A stretch of DNA of 64,000 nucleotides, from positions 94,282-158,281 of the forward strand of contig JAKLHY010000008.1 of the NCBI GenBank assembly GCA_022709905.1. Direction: 5' to 3'. This DNA is from Verrucomicrobiota bacterium (GTDB lineage Bacteria; Verrucomicrobiota; Verrucomicrobiia; Limisphaerales; UBA1319). Every line of letters begins with the position of its first letter. Positions within the stretch are counted from its first letter, which is position 1. Shown in pieces: positions 10,289-19,140 of the stretch. The notes below the pieces were generated by a model. The model was not told the DNA's origin. It ran no database searches and worked only from the letters and a program-made list of their open reading frames with translations. The position numbers and the translations under genes were made by a program.

Positions 10289-10473
10289 GGGTTGGGGCTC
10301 CATTATTGAAGAGAACCAAGGACTTTATTAGAATCGTAGTTATTGGCCAGTATTGCAGCGCCCCGGAAGCATTTCACTCCGGCCAATCCGGAAGGGAGAA
10401 TTGTCAATAGGAGCTTGATCACAGGATTGTCAGCAATGGCGGGGAAACGCTTGGTGAGAGAATGCAATTTCTG

Positions 10474-11439
10474 TTATCCGAAAAACCACCAGACCACCGG
10501 CAGGACCAGAACCAGGTACATGACGGTATTGGCGACAAACAATACCGAGGCTTCGCGGGGACAGAGATCGAACATATTGGCCACGGCAACCATGGTCACG
10601 GCTGTGGGGACGAAGGCTTCCACGACAAAGACGTTCCATCGGAGGCCACGAAACGGCCAGGGCGTCAGCCAAGTGGCATAGGCCATAGCCAATCCGACCA
10701 CCGCGGCCACCACAAAGCGCATCAAGGCCAGACCGACGATGGGTTTCCAGAGCGGAATGACCTTCGAGAAATGCAGTCTCAGGCCGATCCCGAAAAAGGC
10801 CAGGGGAGTCAAAAAGTAGACCAGGATATCCACGACATGCCAGGAGGTGATCACCGCCGGACGCGGGACACCCATCACCGAGAGCACAATCCCGATTAAA
10901 CTGATCGGCAATCCAATCGAGCGCCAGTCGAAGATGCTATGCAGAATAAGCGAGCCCATCGATCCCTGGGGTTGGGCGGTGGCGTAATGGCGGGCGATGG
11001 GGTACATCAGAAGAACCACCACGATCATGAAGAGGATGAAATAGACATTGGCCACCCCCATGGCTTGTTCCCCATACAGGAGGTAGAGCACAAAGGCGCC
11101 CATGGTAAATCCGTTATTGCCCAGCCCGCCCGCTACGGCGAACAGGCCTTTCTCGGTTCGTTCCTGGGTGAAATAACCGGCCAGGGCGAGCGAGATCAGC
11201 GTCATGACAGCCGAATGGAAAACAGCCATGATCGGCATGAACATATCGCTTCGATGCAGTATCGTGCCCCACAAGGTTAAAAGACCGACCCCCGGATAGC
11301 CGTAGACCGCGACCACGGTCATGATGGATTCACCGGCGGCTTCCTTGATCCATTGCATGCGGCGGCAGAGGTATCCTCCCGCCATAGCCAGGATGATCAC
11401 GATCGAGGTCGCTACAAATTTTATGGCAATACTCGACAT
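10474..11439 (-). CDS. AEC-family membrane transporter (auxin efflux carrier type)
   Basis: Polytopic inner-membrane permease (321 aa, about 10 predicted helices) of the AEC family, secondary transporters whose characterised bacterial members move malate, malonate or related carboxylates. Two five-helix halves are visible; the first crossover region carries GGLGNNGFTMGAFVL (helix 4, residues about 105-120), the second FVPTAVTMVAVANMF near residue 280, matching the paired broken helices of the fold. It starts with ATG at 11439 and no close neighbour is co-transcribed. Substrate unknown. Confidence 0.85.
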   Translation of the reverse strand: MSSIAIKFVATSIVIILAMAGGYLCRRMQWIKEAAGESIMTVVAVYGYPGVGLLTLWGTILHRSDMFMPIMAVFHSAVMTLISLALAGYFTQERTEKGLFAVAGGLGNNGFTMGAFVLYLLYGEQAMGVANVYFILFMIVVVLLMYPIARHYATAQPQGSMGSLILHSIFDWRSIGLPISLIGIVLSVMGVPRPAVITSWHVVDILVYFLTPLAFFGIGLRLHFSKVIPLWKPIVGLALMRFVVAAVVGLAMAYATWLTPWPFRGLRWNVFVVEAFVPTAVTMVAVANMFDLCPREASVLFVANTVMYLVLVLPVVWWFFG

Positions 11440-11880
11440 GGTTGGGTTGTGCCGCCGTTTAATCGGCCGGGAATCCTAATAACCGCTTTGTCTTGTCCGC
11501 AAGCCCAAACCGTCGGGAATGGACTAAGTGGGGATTGGGGATTGGGGTGGAAACGGGCTATGGTCCTAATGAAGCTGGGCCTCAAACCGACCCGTCACGT
11601 GAAGTTTCTTCATAAGGCCTCGACTCCTTTGGTCGATTTGTGGCGAAATTTCGTTAGTTGGTGTTCCTCTGGGCGGAACCAGCCTCTTCAAAGGCCGTGC
11701 TTCAATAAGATGAGCAGAGAGGTTAAGTTTTTGGGCGACTTAACCATGAAAACTCAACGACAACCTCGGCCCACCGTTGGCTTCTGGAGCAAGGATTATT
11801 TGGGCATATCCCAAAGCGGTAGATGATTAACCTGGTGGAAGACGCCACTGCGCATGGACTATCGCTGGGCAGGTTCAAAA
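11440..11880. other. Intergenic stretch with no convincing gene
   Basis: Between the AEC transporter and the cysteine-rich gene. Short open frames occur, the best being a 38-codon plus-strand one at 11710 (MSREVKFLGD...), but none shows family resemblance, good codon use or a ribosome binding site. I see no tRNA, CRISPR or clear terminator. Confidence 0.5.
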
Positions 11881-12930
11881 TCATTGTTGGGTGACCTTGA
11901 TCCGGTAGAACCCGCGGCTGGTGGCGTTTTCATGGTAAAGCTTCAGAACTCCGCCGTTGCCGGCGACTGTGGAAATATCCTGCCATGCGCTGGTGGTTGG
12001 ATCGACGGAATACTGCAGCGTGTAGTTGAGGTTGCTGGCGGTTTCGAGGTCGAGTTGAACCAGGTTTTTGGATGGGATCGTGATGGACGAGATGACGGGA
12101 TCGGGACAGGAAGTCCCGCAGGTGAGAGACGACGTGATGGAGCAGCCGGCAGCCATGGTGACGCAGGGACTGCAGGCCGTTGCTCCCAGGCAAGTCGAGG
12201 CGCAGGTAGCGCTGGAACAGGTGGCTTTGCAGGTGATATCAGACACGGTGGAGAGGCACGGGGAGCAAGTGGCGGCGGTGCCAGTCGCGCAGGGGGTGCA
12301 GGCGGTGGCGCCGGAACAGGTCGCGCTCTGGCAGGTGACTTCAATTTTGCAGGTAAAATCGGTGCAGGTCGCACCGGAGCAGGTGGCATCGGTGCAGGTC
12401 GCGCCTTTGCAGGTGGCAAAACAGGTGGCGGCGCCGACGCAGGTTGCCATGCCCACACAGGTTGAGCAGGTGATTCCTAGTCCGCAACTCGTGCCACAGG
12501 TGGGAATGCTTCCTGCGCAGGTCACTTTGGACCCACAGGTCGCAGCACAGGTCAAGTCGCAGGTTGATGTGCTGGTCAAATTGCAGATTGCGGACGTGGT
12601 TGGAGACAATTGTTTTCCCGCCACCCTCAAGCTCATCCGGCTCCAGTTGCCGTTTTCGACCAGAATCACGTCTCCCGGCGACAGCTGGATGCGTGAAGTA
12701 TCCTGTTGTTTGAGGATGGCCTGATCCCGGTTCTGCATTTCCGTGAATGCGGTGTTCAGGTCTGATTGAAACAGAGGCGAGTCCGCGGGTTCGTTGGCCG
12801 CCTCTGTTCGACCCGGGGCAAGCGCGAGTATCAGGATGACCGCGGATAAAGCAGTGAAGCGGAAGTACCTCCTCTGCAATGGCAAAATACACCTCGTCCC
12901 GAATAAACGCCTCATACGCAAGTTCCCCAT
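11881..12930 (-). CDS. Secreted cysteine-ladder repeat protein
   Basis: Unknown function. The N-terminal signal (hydrophobic LSAVILILALAPG, cut near residue 45 after TEA) is followed by a short helical/globular part (50-110), then residues 116-275 hold 31 cysteines, mostly in TC dipeptides. Between 174 and 205 the spacing is almost exactly five (Cys 174, 179, 184, 189, 194, 200, 205) with unit A-T-C-x-x, reminiscent of pentapeptide repeats with Cys at the inward position. The last 75 residues (LDLETASNLNYTLQYS, then FYRIKV) are the C-terminal beta-sandwich common on Verrucomicrobial secreted proteins. Start uncertain: ATG 12930 has no Shine-Dalgarno, while ATG 12915 has GGGGA eight bases upstream. 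It could be a disulfide- or metal-stabilised surface protein; that is inference. Confidence 0.7.
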   Translation of the reverse strand: MGNLRMRRLFGTRCILPLQRRYFRFTALSAVILILALAPGRTEAANEPADSPLFQSDLNTAFTEMQNRDQAILKQQDTSRIQLSPGDVILVENGNWSRMSLRVAGKQLSPTTSAICNLTSTSTCDLTCAATCGSKVTCAGSIPTCGTSCGLGITCSTCVGMATCVGAATCFATCKGATCTDATCSGATCTDFTCKIEVTCQSATCSGATACTPCATGTAATCSPCLSTVSDITCKATCSSATCASTCLGATACSPCVTMAAGCSITSSLTCGTSCPDPVISSITIPSKNLVQLDLETASNLNYTLQYSVDPTTSAWQDISTVAGNGGVLKLYHENATSRGFYRIKVTQQ

Positions 12931-12992
12931 TCACATTGTTGTGTTGAATAACACCGATTTTAATTGCCCAAGGTGATTTCGACAACCACAAT

Positions 12993-15443
12993 TTGCCGTT
13001 CAGCGGAAATTTTTCTAGTCCCCATGGAAGGCTTCTTTTAGCATCAGCACCGTTGATCGAGACCGATTCCAACAGTGTTAATCCAGCGATCGCACCATAT
13101 CCGCGTGCGATCGTTGAAGTTCGATTATTTCTTTTGCTGGTTGCACTGAGTTTTCAGGGAGGGTGGATAGGGATTTTGCCGCCGGAACTGAATCGGTTCC
13201 TAGGAGCCATGGTGCTGGCAGGTCTTGGGGCGACTTATCGATGGGTGATTCCGCGGGAGCAAATCGTCCAATGGTTGGTTGCGCTGGGTATTGGGATTGT
13301 GGCGGTGGTCTTTCTGGTCCGGGAAGGGCTGAACGCGATATTTGGGACGGCGCTTTTTCTGGGGGCCTTGGCGGTGTGGCGCGAGGGCCGAGATCGGCGG
13401 GATGAATCTGTGCGACTCTTGTTGGGGGTCTGTTTGACCGTGGCATTGATTGAAACCCTCTTGGATTGGGCCCCGCATGGTCCTCTCCTCCAGGCCGCAT
13501 GTTCTCGTCCTTTGGCCTGGGCCCTAACGAACCTGATCTTGGAGAAACCCGTGTTTGGACCGAGTTACTCGGGCTTTCACATCGCCTGGATCTTCACTGG
13601 GGCCTTTGTCGGGTTGGCCCTGGTCTCGCGGCCTCCGCGTTGGCGCTGGTTTTTGCCTGTGGTTTTGGGACAGGCTGTCGTGCTCATGGCGGCGGGTCTT
13701 TGTCTGGCGTGGTTGCTGCGGCGTCTGCCTTTAGGCTCGCCCTTTTTCCGGCTGGGAGGGTGGCACGGATTCCTGCTGGTACTGCATTTTCCTCTGCTCC
13801 TGTTTGCGTTCCGCCGGGCGCGGCTGTTGCCTCTGAATTTCGGATGGGATTGGAGGCTGATTGGGTTATCTGGTGCGAGTGCGGTGGCTTTGATCGCATT
13901 TTTTTTGTTTGCAGGCCAATTTGACCGTTCCGATTCAGCACCCCGTCGGGTGTTTTTTTACGACCAGGGAGTGTTAAACTGGGATGTGCCGCGGAAGGGA
14001 GAGTATGGCGTATACAGCGGCGGCATGTTCGGACAGTTGCCGTTGCTTTTAAAGGCGCGCGGACACGAGGTGCGGAAAGGTGGGATTACGGCTGAAGCGC
14101 TGAAAACCAACGACATTTTAGTCGTGATCAATCCCACCGAATCCCTGGCCCGCGGTGTACAAAAGGAAATCTGGGAGTTTGTTGCCCGGGGTGGCGGGCT
14201 CCTGGTCATGGGCGATCATACCGGGCTGTCCGGCATCCGGGAACCGCTCAATGAGTTGCTTGAGCCTGCGCGTATTCAGTTTAATTTCGACTCGGCCATT
14301 CCGGTGGTCGAAAAGTGGGAGCATTCGCTGTCCTGGAGTCCGCACCCGATATTTCGCGGTGTGCGTCGCGAGAAGGACCTTTTAATCAACATCGGCGCTT
14401 CACTGACCGCTCGATATCCAGCCACGCCGCTGATCGTGGGGCGGCATGGTTATTCCGATCTTGGCAACACCTGGAACTGGACCAATGGATTTTTGGGGGA
14501 CATGCATTATCAGATCCACGAGCCGTTGGGGGACATGCTGCTGTGTGCCGAAGGGCGTCATGGCAGGGGGAAAGTGGTGGTCTTCGGCGATACCACCGGC
14601 TTCCAGAATGCCGGGATCGCGTTAACCCATCCGTTCATTGATGCGATGGTTTATTGGCTGGGTTCCCCGGGGAAAGGGCCTCTTTCTTACGGATGGGCCT
14701 ATTTGTTTTTGTTCGTGCCGGTCTGTTGTGTTATGGCGACGCGACCGACGGGACGGGCGGCATTCCTGCTGGTCCTGGGTTGTCTGGTCGGGATCCTGGA
14801 GTATTCGGTTTCCGGGATGATTCTGCGTACATCAGAGCGATCTTGGACGAGCTCCGACATTCGTCTGGCCTGGATTGACGTGGATCATCTGAACCAGGCG
14901 AGTCTGGATTTATGGCACACTGATGGACTGGGTGGACTCCTGTATAGTATGCAGCGCAACGGACGGTTGGGATTATTCCTTCCCAAGCTCAGTCCACAGG
15001 CTTTAGCGGCTGCCGACACTCTGGTTTTAATTGCACCCCAGGGCAAGTATTCCGAGGTCGAACAAGGCTGGATACGCGATTTTGTCAGTCGGGGTGGGCA
15101 TGTGATTGTGGCGGCGGGATGGGAGGAGCGTCGAGGGATCGAGGGACTCCTGGCGTCCTTTGGACTTGCACTCCGGAACATTCCTCTGGGGGCGCTTGCG
15201 GCGACGCAGAATAGCGCTGGACTCAATTTCTGCAAGGCATGGCCGATCGAGGTTCGGGATCCCCAAGGCACGATTCTTTCTCGGGCGTGGGACTATCCTG
15301 TTATTGCCCGGCAACCTCACGGCAAGGGTTGGATTTCCTTGATTGCGGACTCCCAATTTTTGCTGTGTAAAAACCTGGAACATACGCACGACTATTGGAC
15401 CAACAACATCCATTTTTTGACGAACCTGTTTCCTCAGCCATGA
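12993..15443 (+). CDS. Multipass membrane protein with two GATase/DUF4350-like domains (first paralog)
   Basis: About 816 aa from a TTG at 12993; no in-frame ATG is near, and TTG at about 13053 is an alternative, so the start is uncertain. Roughly eight to nine N-terminal membrane helices (about 45-310) lead to an extracytoplasmic or cytoplasmic alpha/beta domain (about 325-560) starting RVFFYDQGVLNWD, with a class I glutamine-amidotransferase-like pattern (LKTNDILVVINPTE, FVARGGGLLVMGDHTG, GKVVVFGDTTGF). Three more helices (about 565-625) and a second similar domain (AADTLVLIAPQGKYSEVE, FVSRGGHVIVAAG, GKGWISLIADSQF) follow. This resembles DUF4350/GldG-type proteins; no catalytic Cys-His-Glu triad was recognised, so binding or sensing is likelier than amide transfer. 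Its stop overlaps the next gene's start. Confidence 0.7.
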   Translation: MPFSGNFSSPHGRLLLASAPLIETDSNSVNPAIAPYPRAIVEVRLFLLLVALSFQGGWIGILPPELNRFLGAMVLAGLGATYRWVIPREQIVQWLVALGIGIVAVVFLVREGLNAIFGTALFLGALAVWREGRDRRDESVRLLLGVCLTVALIETLLDWAPHGPLLQAACSRPLAWALTNLILEKPVFGPSYSGFHIAWIFTGAFVGLALVSRPPRWRWFLPVVLGQAVVLMAAGLCLAWLLRRLPLGSPFFRLGGWHGFLLVLHFPLLLFAFRRARLLPLNFGWDWRLIGLSGASAVALIAFFLFAGQFDRSDSAPRRVFFYDQGVLNWDVPRKGEYGVYSGGMFGQLPLLLKARGHEVRKGGITAEALKTNDILVVINPTESLARGVQKEIWEFVARGGGLLVMGDHTGLSGIREPLNELLEPARIQFNFDSAIPVVEKWEHSLSWSPHPIFRGVRREKDLLINIGASLTARYPATPLIVGRHGYSDLGNTWNWTNGFLGDMHYQIHEPLGDMLLCAEGRHGRGKVVVFGDTTGFQNAGIALTHPFIDAMVYWLGSPGKGPLSYGWAYLFLFVPVCCVMATRPTGRAAFLLVLGCLVGILEYSVSGMILRTSERSWTSSDIRLAWIDVDHLNQASLDLWHTDGLGGLLYSMQRNGRLGLFLPKLSPQALAAADTLVLIAPQGKYSEVEQGWIRDFVSRGGHVIVAAGWEERRGIEGLLASFGLALRNIPLGALAATQNSAGLNFCKAWPIEVRDPQGTILSRAWDYPVIARQPHGKGWISLIADSQFLLCKNLEHTHDYWTNNIHFLTNLFPQP

Positions 15444-17959
15444 GCTATGGGCGGCGGTTGCGTTTGATGCTTGGCTTATTCAGCCTTGCAATGGGCGCAT
15501 TTTTCCTATGGACCTTCTATGCGCCGGATTATGTGAAGGGGATTGGTTTTACGCTGCTGGGCGCCGGTTTGCTCTGGTGGGGTGGGGTGGGTGTTGAGGT
15601 CGCGCCGATGCCTCCGCGGGCCTGGCTTTGGCTGACGCCGGCTGTTCTATTGCCGGCGGTTGTGCCCGGGCCCGCGTGGGTAGGACCATTGGCGTTGTTG
15701 GCAGGTGCGGTTTCGTTGAGAGCCAAAACCAATGCCCGAAATGCGACTCTTGCGGTCATTCTGCTGAGTTTCGGGACTTTCTTTTCGGTCTTCGCGCTTC
15801 TGAATCCGGGTTTGATCTGGCTATATTCGCGACTGCGTTCGCTGGGAATGATGGCCGGCATCTTTGCCGACGCCTTGATGGCATTGGGCATTCCCTCGGC
15901 TCACGAGGCTCATTCGATCTTTGTTCAGGGGCCATGGAAACCGGAGGAGTTCACCGTGACGCTGGAGAAGACCGGCCTTTATTTTCTTGCGCCTCTGTTT
16001 CTGGCCATTGCGTGCCATGCGGTTTTGTGTTGGCGGCGCAAGGTTTTGGGCCGATTGACGGGCTATGCTCTCGTGATCGGTGTGTACGCGTTTCTTCGGT
16101 TCCTGGCGGCGTGCATGGTTTATCCCCTGGTTCCCACGCTGGGATGGTTTTGGAATCCGTGGACGACTTTTGCCTCGTTTCTGCCGATGGTCTTCTGGCT
16201 TGCTCGCGCGCCTGTTTTCGAGACAGCCCTTGATCTGAGGGCCTTGGCGACGGTGCCCGAGGGGGTTACCCGGCGCCGGATGGCCTGGACTGCCTTGGGA
16301 GTGGGCCTTGCGCTGACGACAGGAGTGGTGTGCTCCTTTTTCGAGGATCCAGGGAAAGTCCGGGACGGCGTCGTGTTGATCGACGAAAAACACAGCCAAT
16401 GGGAACGGACGACCCGGCCCTATGATACCCAATGGTATGGCGAGGAATCCGGCTACAATTATTACTGCCTGTTCGAGTTTTTGTCGCATTACTTTCCTAT
16501 CGAACGCAATTTCGAGCCTCTGACATCGGAGCGTCTCCGTCACTGCCGGATTTTGATCCTGAAAACACCCACCTCGAGCTACGCGCCTGAGGAGATCCTC
16601 GCCATCGAGGAATTTGTCAAGAACGGCGGGGGGCTTTGGCTGATCGGGGATCACACCAATGTGTTTGGGACGAGCAGCTATCTTAATCCGGTGGCCGAAC
16701 GTTTCGGGATGCATTTCAATTACGACGGCACCTACGATTTGAGCACCCATGGGCTGTCGCTTTATCGGGCTCCGCGGCTCTTGCCGCACCCGGTGGTCCA
16801 GGGGCTGCCTGGATTTTTGTTTGCCACTTCGTGCACGCTGGATCTGCCTTGGACCGGTCGCGCAATCATCCAAGGCTACGATCTTCGCCGGGTCCGCTTG
16901 GATTACGGCACCAAGCACTTCTTCAATTCGAGGGTAGATGATGCGAACGTGGATTTCGGATATTTCACCCAATTGGGAGCTGTGAAATGGGGCCGGGGCC
17001 GGGTCCTGGCGTTTACCGACAGCACGGTATTCTCGAATTTCTACGTCTTCCTGAGTGGGAAACGGGAGCTGTTGCTGGGGTGCATGGAATGGTTGAACCG
17101 GGAAAACCGGTGGACGATGGGCCTTTTTGTTTTTGGCGCGCTCAGTTTGGGGTTGTCGGGATTGGCGATTTGGCGGGGGACCTATCGGGGGCGGCGGTGT
17201 TATCCGATGATATTGGGGGTTGGGCTGGTATCATTGGGGATTGGGCTGCCGATGGTTCAGGTGCTGAATCAGCGTGCGTATCCCGGACTGATACCTCAGC
17301 GGTCCTACGTTCGGGTCTGCTTTGAGCGGGAGTATTCGGACTATGACCTGCCCATCGACCGGCTGAATATTCAACCGGACCGGGATTATCATACGTTTTT
17401 TGTCTGGGCCCAAAGGGTGGGACACGTGCCGCAGGTGGTCTCTACGTTGCAGGAGGCTCTGAAGGCGGGGGATTACGTTGTGCTGATCCGGCCTCGGATG
17501 CGGCTAACCGCCTCGGATGAAGCGGCGGTCAGGCGGTATGTGGAACGAGGGGGGGGGCTCATTTTATTGGACAGCATGCATAATGTGCAATCCGGGGGGC
17601 AGAAGCTGCTGTCGATGTTCAACGCCGGATTCGACAGTGGCCAGCCCACACTGACCATTCCGAGGAATCAAGCGGGTGAACCGATTGCCGGTTATCGGCT
17701 GACCCGTTTTCTGCGGGGCGGCGAAACAATTGTTGGCGACGATCGCCAGCGGGGGATCGTGTCCAGGATTTCCTTTGGCCGAGGGGTGGTCCTGGCGGCA
17801 TCGGACGCCGAGCTTTTCTCGAGTCAGGCTATGGGCACCGTGAACCAATTGCCTGATGAACGGCAAAAACGGCTGTATGCCCTTGTTTATTGGATGTTCC
17901 GGCAAGCTGAAGATCAATCCAAGGAAAAAGCGGAAACGCGACCCGACAGTCTGCGATAG
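15440..17959 (+). CDS. Multipass membrane protein with two GATase/DUF4350-like domains (second paralog)
   Basis: 839 aa, starting at ATG 15440, which overlaps the upstream stop (ATGA). Same architecture as its neighbour: N-terminal helices (about 8-310), a domain beginning GVVLIDEKHSQWERTTRPYD with LRHCRILILKTPTSSY, FVKNGGGLWLIGDHTNVFG and GRGRVLAFTDSTVFSNF, two to three helices (about 565-615), and a second domain (KAGDYVVLIRPRMRLT, YVERGGGLILLDSMHN, FGRGVVLAASDAELF). The tandem, co-translated pair with the same order of parts points to duplication and perhaps a heterodimer. Immediately downstream (135 bases) is a ribose-type ABC importer, so a role in sensing or handling an imported or envelope-derived sugar is plausible but unproven. 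Confidence 0.7.
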   Translation: MSYGRRLRLMLGLFSLAMGAFFLWTFYAPDYVKGIGFTLLGAGLLWWGGVGVEVAPMPPRAWLWLTPAVLLPAVVPGPAWVGPLALLAGAVSLRAKTNARNATLAVILLSFGTFFSVFALLNPGLIWLYSRLRSLGMMAGIFADALMALGIPSAHEAHSIFVQGPWKPEEFTVTLEKTGLYFLAPLFLAIACHAVLCWRRKVLGRLTGYALVIGVYAFLRFLAACMVYPLVPTLGWFWNPWTTFASFLPMVFWLARAPVFETALDLRALATVPEGVTRRRMAWTALGVGLALTTGVVCSFFEDPGKVRDGVVLIDEKHSQWERTTRPYDTQWYGEESGYNYYCLFEFLSHYFPIERNFEPLTSERLRHCRILILKTPTSSYAPEEILAIEEFVKNGGGLWLIGDHTNVFGTSSYLNPVAERFGMHFNYDGTYDLSTHGLSLYRAPRLLPHPVVQGLPGFLFATSCTLDLPWTGRAIIQGYDLRRVRLDYGTKHFFNSRVDDANVDFGYFTQLGAVKWGRGRVLAFTDSTVFSNFYVFLSGKRELLLGCMEWLNRENRWTMGLFVFGALSLGLSGLAIWRGTYRGRRCYPMILGVGLVSLGIGLPMVQVLNQRAYPGLIPQRSYVRVCFEREYSDYDLPIDRLNIQPDRDYHTFFVWAQRVGHVPQVVSTLQEALKAGDYVVLIRPRMRLTASDEAAVRRYVERGGGLILLDSMHNVQSGGQKLLSMFNAGFDSGQPTLTIPRNQAGEPIAGYRLTRFLRGGETIVGDDRQRGIVSRISFGRGVVLAASDAELFSSQAMGTVNQLPDERQKRLYALVYWMFRQAEDQSKEKAETRPDSLR

Positions 17960-18094
17960 CGGTGTGAGCAGGATGTGCCAGAGGGGGCGCCGGTTGGACG
18001 AGCTGCCGGCGTTGCCCTGCCAACACGGGATTGCCGCTGACGCGGACAGGTTTTGCTCTTGCCAAAAGCCGGGGCATCCACAAACTGAGTTTTT

Positions 18095-19105
18095 ATGAAT
18101 ACTCCGCGGTTCCTGATGCGCATCTTCCTGGTTGGCGTGGTTGGCTTTTTGTGGATGGGTTGTGGGCAGGGGGGCGGTCCGCGGCAGGATGGGAAGCTGG
18201 TGGTTGCGGTGATTCCGAAGGGGGCCAACCAGGTCTTTTGGAAGTCGGTTCATGCGGGGGCTGTGAAGGGGGCTGAGGAATTGGGGATTGAAGTCGTCTG
18301 GAAAGGGCCGATCAAAGAGGATGATCGCGAGTCCCAGATCAAGGTGATGGAGGACTTCATTACGCGGGGAGTGGACGGCATCGTGCTGGCGCCCTTGGAC
18401 CCAACCGCTTTGAAGCCGTCGGTGCATGAGGCGGTGCGGAACCGGATTCCGGTGGTGATCATCGATTCGGATCTGAACAGCGACCAGTATATCAGTTTTG
18501 TGGCGACGGAGAACTACACGGGCGGCCGCCGGGCTGGGGAACATCTCGCGAAGCTCCTCGGGGGAAAAGGCAAGGTGATTGTCCTGCGGTTCTTGGAGGG
18601 GTCGGCCAGCACTGAGCAACGGGTGCGGGGATTTTTGGATGTGTTGAAGGATTATCCGGACATCGCGGTGATCAGTTCCAACCAACGTTCGGGCAGCACG
18701 GCCGAGGTGGCGTATCAAACCAGTGAAAACCTGCTGGCGCCTTTGAAGCAACCAGGGGGCATTGCCGTGGACGGGATCTTCTGTCCCAATGAATTCACCA
18801 CGTTTGCCATGTTGCGCGCGTTGCAGGACGGCGGATTGGCGGGCCGGGTGAAGCTGGTGGGTTTCGACAGTTCCGAGACCCTGGTCCATGCGATGCGGAA
18901 TGATCAGATTCACGGATTGGTCCTGCAGGATCCGATCAACATGGGTTACCTGGGGGTCAAGACGATGGTCGCCCATCTCCGAGGCGAGAAAGTGGAGCGC
19001 CGGTTGGACACCGGTTCCACGGTTGCCACGCCCGCGAACATGAACGAGCCGGCCGTCAAGGAACTTTTGGAGCCGAACTACAAGAAATGGCTGAAGGAAG
19101 AGTAG
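18095..19105 (+). CDS. Sugar ABC transporter, substrate-binding lipoprotein (RbsB-like)
   Basis: Periplasmic-binding-protein type 1 lipoprotein (336 aa). A signal peptide with lipobox LWMGC (Cys about residue 25) is followed by KLVVAVIPKGANQVFWKSV, the usual start of RbsB-type receptors, then GVDGIVLAPLDPTAL, IPVVIIDSDL, GVDGIFCPNEFTTFAML and VGFDSSETLV, which line the sugar cleft in this family. ATG 18116 is an alternative start. The 3' end overlaps the upstream part of the ATPase frame. With the ATPase and permease downstream it forms a complete importer; ligand not readable, but the kinase-etherase fusion beyond suggests an amino sugar. Confidence 0.92.
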   Translation: MNTPRFLMRIFLVGVVGFLWMGCGQGGGPRQDGKLVVAVIPKGANQVFWKSVHAGAVKGAEELGIEVVWKGPIKEDDRESQIKVMEDFITRGVDGIVLAPLDPTALKPSVHEAVRNRIPVVIIDSDLNSDQYISFVATENYTGGRRAGEHLAKLLGGKGKVIVLRFLEGSASTEQRVRGFLDVLKDYPDIAVISSNQRSGSTAEVAYQTSENLLAPLKQPGGIAVDGIFCPNEFTTFAMLRALQDGGLAGRVKLVGFDSSETLVHAMRNDQIHGLVLQDPINMGYLGVKTMVAHLRGEKVERRLDTGSTVATPANMNEPAVKELLEPNYKKWLKEE

Positions 19106-19140
19106 GGAAGATCGTTCATTGCACGCGAGTTGACTTTGAA

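Noticed and set aside
11710..11826. Small gene MSREVKFLGD...
   Set aside because: Only 38 codons, no ribosome binding site, no recognisable family.
15440..16320. Exosortase/archaeosortase-like N-terminal membrane region.
   Set aside because: The helix pattern and a late FLR motif recall exosortases, but the catalytic Cys context (ACSG) is absent and the neighbour has a different sequence; not strong enough.
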